NCBI GenBank assembly: GCA_030340625.1
Contig: JAOPHQ010004836.1
Span: 290,001-354,000 of the forward strand
Direction: 5' to 3'
DNA length: 64,000 bases
Source: Merluccius polli
Taxonomy: Eukaryota; Chordata; Actinopteri; Gadiformes; Merlucciidae
Shown here: positions 60,203-64,000 of the stretch, piece by piece
Numbering within the stretch: position 1 is the stretch's first letter
How the letters are laid out: every line of letters begins with the position of its first letter
Position numbers and translations under genes: made by a program
Notes under the pieces: model-generated
What the model was told of the DNA's origin: nothing
Seen by the model: the letters and a program-made list of their open reading frames with translations, nothing else
Databases searched by the model: none

Positions 60203-61158
60203 TTAAGGAGCAAATCCCAGTTCTTTATAGGTGGCATCAATGTCGGCAATGACCACTGACATCACCTTCCTTAGAGCTTCCTGCCCTGCACCATCAAGCC
60301 CCGCCTTCTCCGCCATATGCTTTGCAATGACTTCTGTGATCAACTGCAACAAGAAACACGTTAAAATGATCCACTCATTGTCATGATAGTAAACAGGAAA
60401 GAAACATGACCAATTAAAAACAGCCTATCATTCTCATTATGAACGTTAAAGAAACATGACCAAACAAGACACACGCCTGATTAATACTCAGATTTCACTC
60501 TCAAGATTCCACTCTCATTATAGTAAGAAGTTATAGTCTTGTAGGCCCACATAATAGCCTATATTGTATATTACAAATTAATAAAGGCAGAATTATTAAC
60601 AGGGGGGGGGGGGACAAAGACAGTCCAATGATTAACCAGTACACAGTAACCAGTAAAAAACACTTGAAAATTCAATGAAATCACCTTGAAGTTGTTGATG
60701 GGGATCTTGTGAGTGTTGGCGTGAGTGGTGGCCAGGGGTTTAAGCATTGTGGCGTGGTTGCCCTTGGCCTTCAGCAGCTCTCCCAGCTTCTTCAGGACTG
60801 TGGCCCCATGGGCTGCGACAGCTGGGTTGGCTGCCAGCTCCGCTTTATCAATCCCTGCAAATCTGGGAAAATACCCCTGGGTGTCTGGGTACTCTGTGAA
60901 TAAGCTATGGAAGAGTGATGTAAAAACAGGAATATTAGAGATGCAGATGAATTGGGGGACCATTGGGAAAACACAGAACCAATAGAGGGCATGAATGTAC
61001 AAAAAGACAGTTGTCTCCATTTGTTTGCTCCTTTGGCTTAACAATTATTGCCTATTTAGTAGTACACACGCTTACCGGTTCAAAACTAGCCCTCCATGTG
61101 TGTTGTAGTCAGCTTCCACTGGACCCCAACATTTCAGAACCAAGTCAAAGTCAGTCAT
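60203..61158 (-). CDS. mb: myoglobin, copy 2
   Basis: Second tandem myoglobin, exons 61076-61158, 60685-60904 and 60203-60343, with the same exon sizes as copy 1 (83, 220, 141 nt) and 147 residues. Exon 1 is identical to copy 1. Residues 37-38 read QG, 49 Ala, 80 Thr, and the C-terminus is ELGFAP. Gln37 agrees with most fish myoglobins I remember (PETQK), so this copy may be nearer the ancestral state there. Distal and proximal histidines (60, 89) are intact and all splice sites are kept, so it should be functional. Intron 2 is longer than in copy 1 by about 50 bp through a small local insertion near 60363-60425. Confidence 0.95.
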
Positions 61159-61612
61159 GATCTATGGCATTGGATGGTAAATATGAATGTATATGTAGGC
61201 CTATAGATAATTTTATATTGCACATAGTTGTGCATATGCATGTAATGATTTAACTTTTACTTGTTAAATCACCTCAGTAAGCCTATATGTTACACAGGTT
61301 TTAATATAACTCTAATGGAATATAGCCTAACTTGACCTCATCTCCTTTTATCAAGTCAGTCATTCTGTTTTCTTATTAAGATATTTGTTTGTTTATTTGT
61401 TATTCAGATAGGCCTACCTAAATCTCACTAGGCTATTATTTTTAATATTCAGACATTCAATTAAATTCACTTTGTAAACAAAATCAACACAAGACAAAAA
61501 AATCCTAGTTAATATAAAAAATAAAATAAAAATACATACCAGCAAAGCAGCTCCTTGTGTGACGATGCAAAACTCTGGAATTAATTATAAACTGACCCTC
61601 ACTTTTCCCTGC

Positions 61613-61620
61613 TATTTATA
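61613..61620 (-). promoter_or_regulatory. mb: myoglobin 2 TATA box
   Basis: TATAAATA on the minus strand, in the position equivalent to copy 1. The downstream donor GCTTTGCTG|GTATGT is also kept. Confidence 0.55.
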
Positions 61621-61816
61621 CATGTGTATGATGCGCTCATCCTCTGTATCAGCCCCCCCCCCCCCCCAAAAAAAAACAAAAACAAAACACACACACACAC
61701 ACACACACACACTCGAGGCAAGGCAACTTTATTTATAAAGCACATTTAATACACGAGGCAGACTCAAAGTGCTTCATGAAGTTCATGTCCGCACTCGCAC
61801 ACAACCGAGTGCCCTC

Positions 61817-62580
61817 AGCCCTAATCGCATCAGGTGGTCCTAGAGCTAATATTAGGCTTTCCTATTCTTCCATACATCAAATGTCCCGTTTTGACGAGTG
61901 CATCACCTTAATGAAATTGCATCGCTCTTCGTGTAAAGCCTACCTTTTCTTTTCGTCGTTAGATTTGTATGAATTGTGTGGCCTACGTTATTTCTGAAAT
62001 ATTCGAATAATTATTGATCCACTATTGTCATCGTTGACCTACCATAGAAATACACAGCCCTACTATATCGGCAATTTCACGGGAAGCTGGAAATGTTTAG
62101 ACGAATAATTCGTCTAAAAGCAGAGCCCTAACTAAACATTATGTAAAGTGTTAGGGGATAAGTGCATGCTGGGGTCCATATCAACTAAGTGACAGTATTT
62201 GGCGCAAACCGCTCTCAGTTCTATATATAGATCTAGACCAACACTGCCTTTGAAGGTTGCACTGGTGTCATGTTGACATTACATTTTTTACATCGAAATG
62301 ACACCCATTAAACTCTTTCCAGGTGGAAATGAGCTAGTTGGCTAAATCTGGTATAATGCATCGCTCCTCCTTGTGTTGTGAGATTCATGTTTTTTGTAAA
62401 TGGTCCCTGACAAATAAACGTAATAAACTAAACTTTGGAAAACTTAAGACAAAATGAGAATCCAAACAGAAATACGCACAAAAACTGCTTACAAAAAAAT
62501 ACGTAGGCCTAAGCAAATAAAAACGTACGCGTGTATAAAATATGCACAGCTGGGTGAGAGTTAAGGCCCGCCTCTTTTTC
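61817..62580. other. intergenic, no gene seen
   Basis: AT-rich spacer between myoglobin 2 and the hydrolase gene. A short palindrome-like TTAGACGAATAATTCGTCTAA lies near 62098; no exon recognised. Confidence 0.5.
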
Positions 62581-62589
62581 CCGACACGG

Positions 62590-62700
62590 TTGAATGATTG
62601 GACGGCATGGTGACCTGCAAACGTCCAGCCAGCCAATGAGGCGGAGAGGCTGCGTGACGTAGGTCGCCTAGACCGGAACAAACAGAAGGTCATCTCTGTA
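62590..62700 (+). promoter_or_regulatory. serhl: probable serhl promoter
   Basis: An inverted CCAAT box (ATTGG, 62597-62601) and a direct one (CCAAT, 62633-62637) lie in a GC-rich stretch with TGACGTAGG, about 160-260 bp before the predicted ATG. No TATA box. Confidence 0.45.
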
Positions 62701-62859
62701 AACGTTACGCCGACTGTAGTTTGTGGACATTTTCATTGGCTGTGACTGTATCAAGCATTTATGGTTTGCTACGTGTTGTTGGCATGCTAGATGGTTATTT
62801 GCGGGCCGCTTCTTGCAGTTTTAAGAACTTTCTACTTTTTTTAGACGATCTTCGAAAAA

Positions 62860-64000
62860 ATGATGAACACTGTGAAAAGTGTCAGACACTTGGTGACGTC
62901 AACTAAACACGCCGGTACTTAAAATGCGTCTGTCTGCCTGTCTGTCTGTTATAAAGTTGGTTATTCAGACCGGCGAGCTTGTGTGTATAAAGTGGATGCA
63001 CGTTGTTGTTCTTGGACGACTGTCAGCTCAGAGTCCATCTCAGTTGATGATCTGTGGTTTCCCAGCGGTTCTGGATGAAGCTTTGTCTCTCCTGTAGTTT
63101 CAGAGCTCACGGTACCGGCGCCATGGGGGCAGATCAGGGGCAAGGTCTGGGGTCCAGACCACGGCCGTCCCGTCCTCTGCCTGCACGGATGGGCCGACAA
63201 CTGTGGTTCCTTTGACACACTCCTCCCCCTGCTGCCACAAGGTAACTCCTTATTCACAAGTGTCTTTTTTTGTGGAGTGAAACTGATCAACAATTGGCCA
63301 AGTCGAATGAGACTCAAAACAGTGGCATTGATTCCTAGCTGTCTTAATACAAAACATTGTGTTTTGTATTTTCTTTTTTCCTGTTAATCCACAGATTGTA
63401 GATATGTGGTGATGGACCTGGCAGGTCACGGTCAGTCATCCCATCGCCCTCCTGGAGTCTCCTACTATTTTCCATCATATGTGGCTGATGTCCATCGAGT
63501 CGTTAAAGGTGTGTGAAGTGAACACAATTGTATTAAGGGGCCAGTTCACCTTTACAAATACAAAATACACAAGGAGTGCTAATGTAATCTATCCATTCAG
63601 ATGGCTTCTATGTGATTTGCTCAGAATTGTGATGTCCACTGCTGAAATTTGTAGACTATACTTCTACCCCAATGTAATGGAGCTACATTTGGTTTGTGGC
63701 GATCAAAGTCCCATTTTAAACAATTAACAGCAACATGTGTTTCAAGAAACAGCATATGACAAAAATGACTGTATTGGCAATTTTTCTATTTTCGATTAAT
63801 AGCCAGATTGGCTAGAAGTGGTCTTACGCAGACCTAATACAACAGATTTTCCAGTCAGTGGTTGCAGCTTAGTTTGTTGTTTATTGAGGTAGCAAGAAGT
63901 TGTACAAAGAGATGAACGTACCCGGTTTGTTTCCAATTCTATTTTTCCTAGTTGTGGCGTGTTGAGAACTGTGTGCTCTCCCCATACCTGTGCCTACCAT
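62860..64000 (+). CDS. serhl: serine hydrolase-like protein, 5' part
   Basis: Alpha/beta-hydrolase of the SERHL/SERHL2 family, thought to be peroxisomal or cytoplasmic and of unknown substrate. Three exons are seen: 62860-62914, 63098-63241, 63395-63508 (donor GTGTGT), with the rest beyond the window edge. Phases join cleanly (1, 1, 1). The product starts MMNTVKSVRHLVTSTKHAV, then PAPWGQIRGKVWG, PVLCLHGWADNCGSFDTLLP (oxyanion-hole HG) and YVVMDLAGHGQSSHRPPGVS, matching human LHGWLDNASSFDRLIPLLP and MDFGGHGLSSH. The nucleophile serine (GHSFGG block) should be in the next exon. The N-terminal exon is longer than in the human protein and might be a targeting peptide. Confidence 0.85.

Larger units (their letters stand above)
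59305..61816. repeat. tandem duplication unit 2 (myoglobin 2)
   Basis: Direct copy of unit 1 without the LINE. Its sequence TATGCTCAAACAGTCTGCCC (59507-59526) is the uninterrupted target site. Long stretches of both introns and flanks are identical between units; differences are small indels and microsatellite length. Confidence 0.9.

Overview
This window is vertebrate, almost certainly teleost fish, nuclear DNA. Genes are split by GT-AG introns. Long CA, CT, GA and TA microsatellites are everywhere. Mobile elements of fish types (hAT, Tc1/mariner, Harbinger-like, Penelope-like, APE-type LINE, tRNA-derived SINE) fill introns and intergenic DNA. Myoglobin, CENP-M and EMRE read as fish orthologues. 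Positions and exon borders below were read by eye from splice signals and codon phase.

Layout. 1-4.5 kb is gene-poor, with a minisatellite and a mariner-type relic carrying a nested hAT MITE. 4.5-6.6 kb (minus) is an inward-rectifier K+ channel of the Kir2 group, best fit kcnj4, whose N-terminus is on a separate small coding exon. 6.6-20.3 kb has no recognisable gene: it holds a 1.2-kb minisatellite, microsatellites, CpG-rich patches, a miRNA-like hairpin and a large foldback element. 20.4-32.9 kb (plus) is triobp, about 20 exons with a Ser/Arg-rich exon, a PH domain and C-terminal coiled coils; a 5'-truncated Penelope-like element sits in one intron. 33.5-36.6 kb (minus) is smdt1 (EMRE), its single intron holding a nested Harbinger-like element. 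37.5-45.7 kb (plus) is luc7l, sharing a divergent promoter with smdt1. 47.1-49.9 kb (plus) is cenpm. 50.2-54.4 kb is a transposon field, including a 1.76-kb palindromic element with a THAP-domain ORF in each arm. 54.5-61.8 kb is a tandem duplication giving two intact myoglobin genes (minus); the first unit is split by a LINE. 62.9 kb to the end (plus) is the 5' part of a serhl-type serine hydrolase, cut by the window edge.

Context. From general knowledge, KCNJ4, TRIOBP, MB, SMDT1, CENPM and SERHL/SERHL2 all lie on human 22q12-q13, so the block is a compact chr22-like synteny group. luc7l is the exception, since human LUC7L lies beside the alpha-globin cluster on 16p13.3. The genes do not form one pathway; they are housekeeping or tissue genes (ion channel, actin/PH scaffold, calcium uniporter subunit, U1 snRNP splicing factor, kinetochore subunit, oxygen carrier, hydrolase). 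The most unusual content is the THAP hairpin element and the tandem myoglobin pair with its datable LINE insertion.
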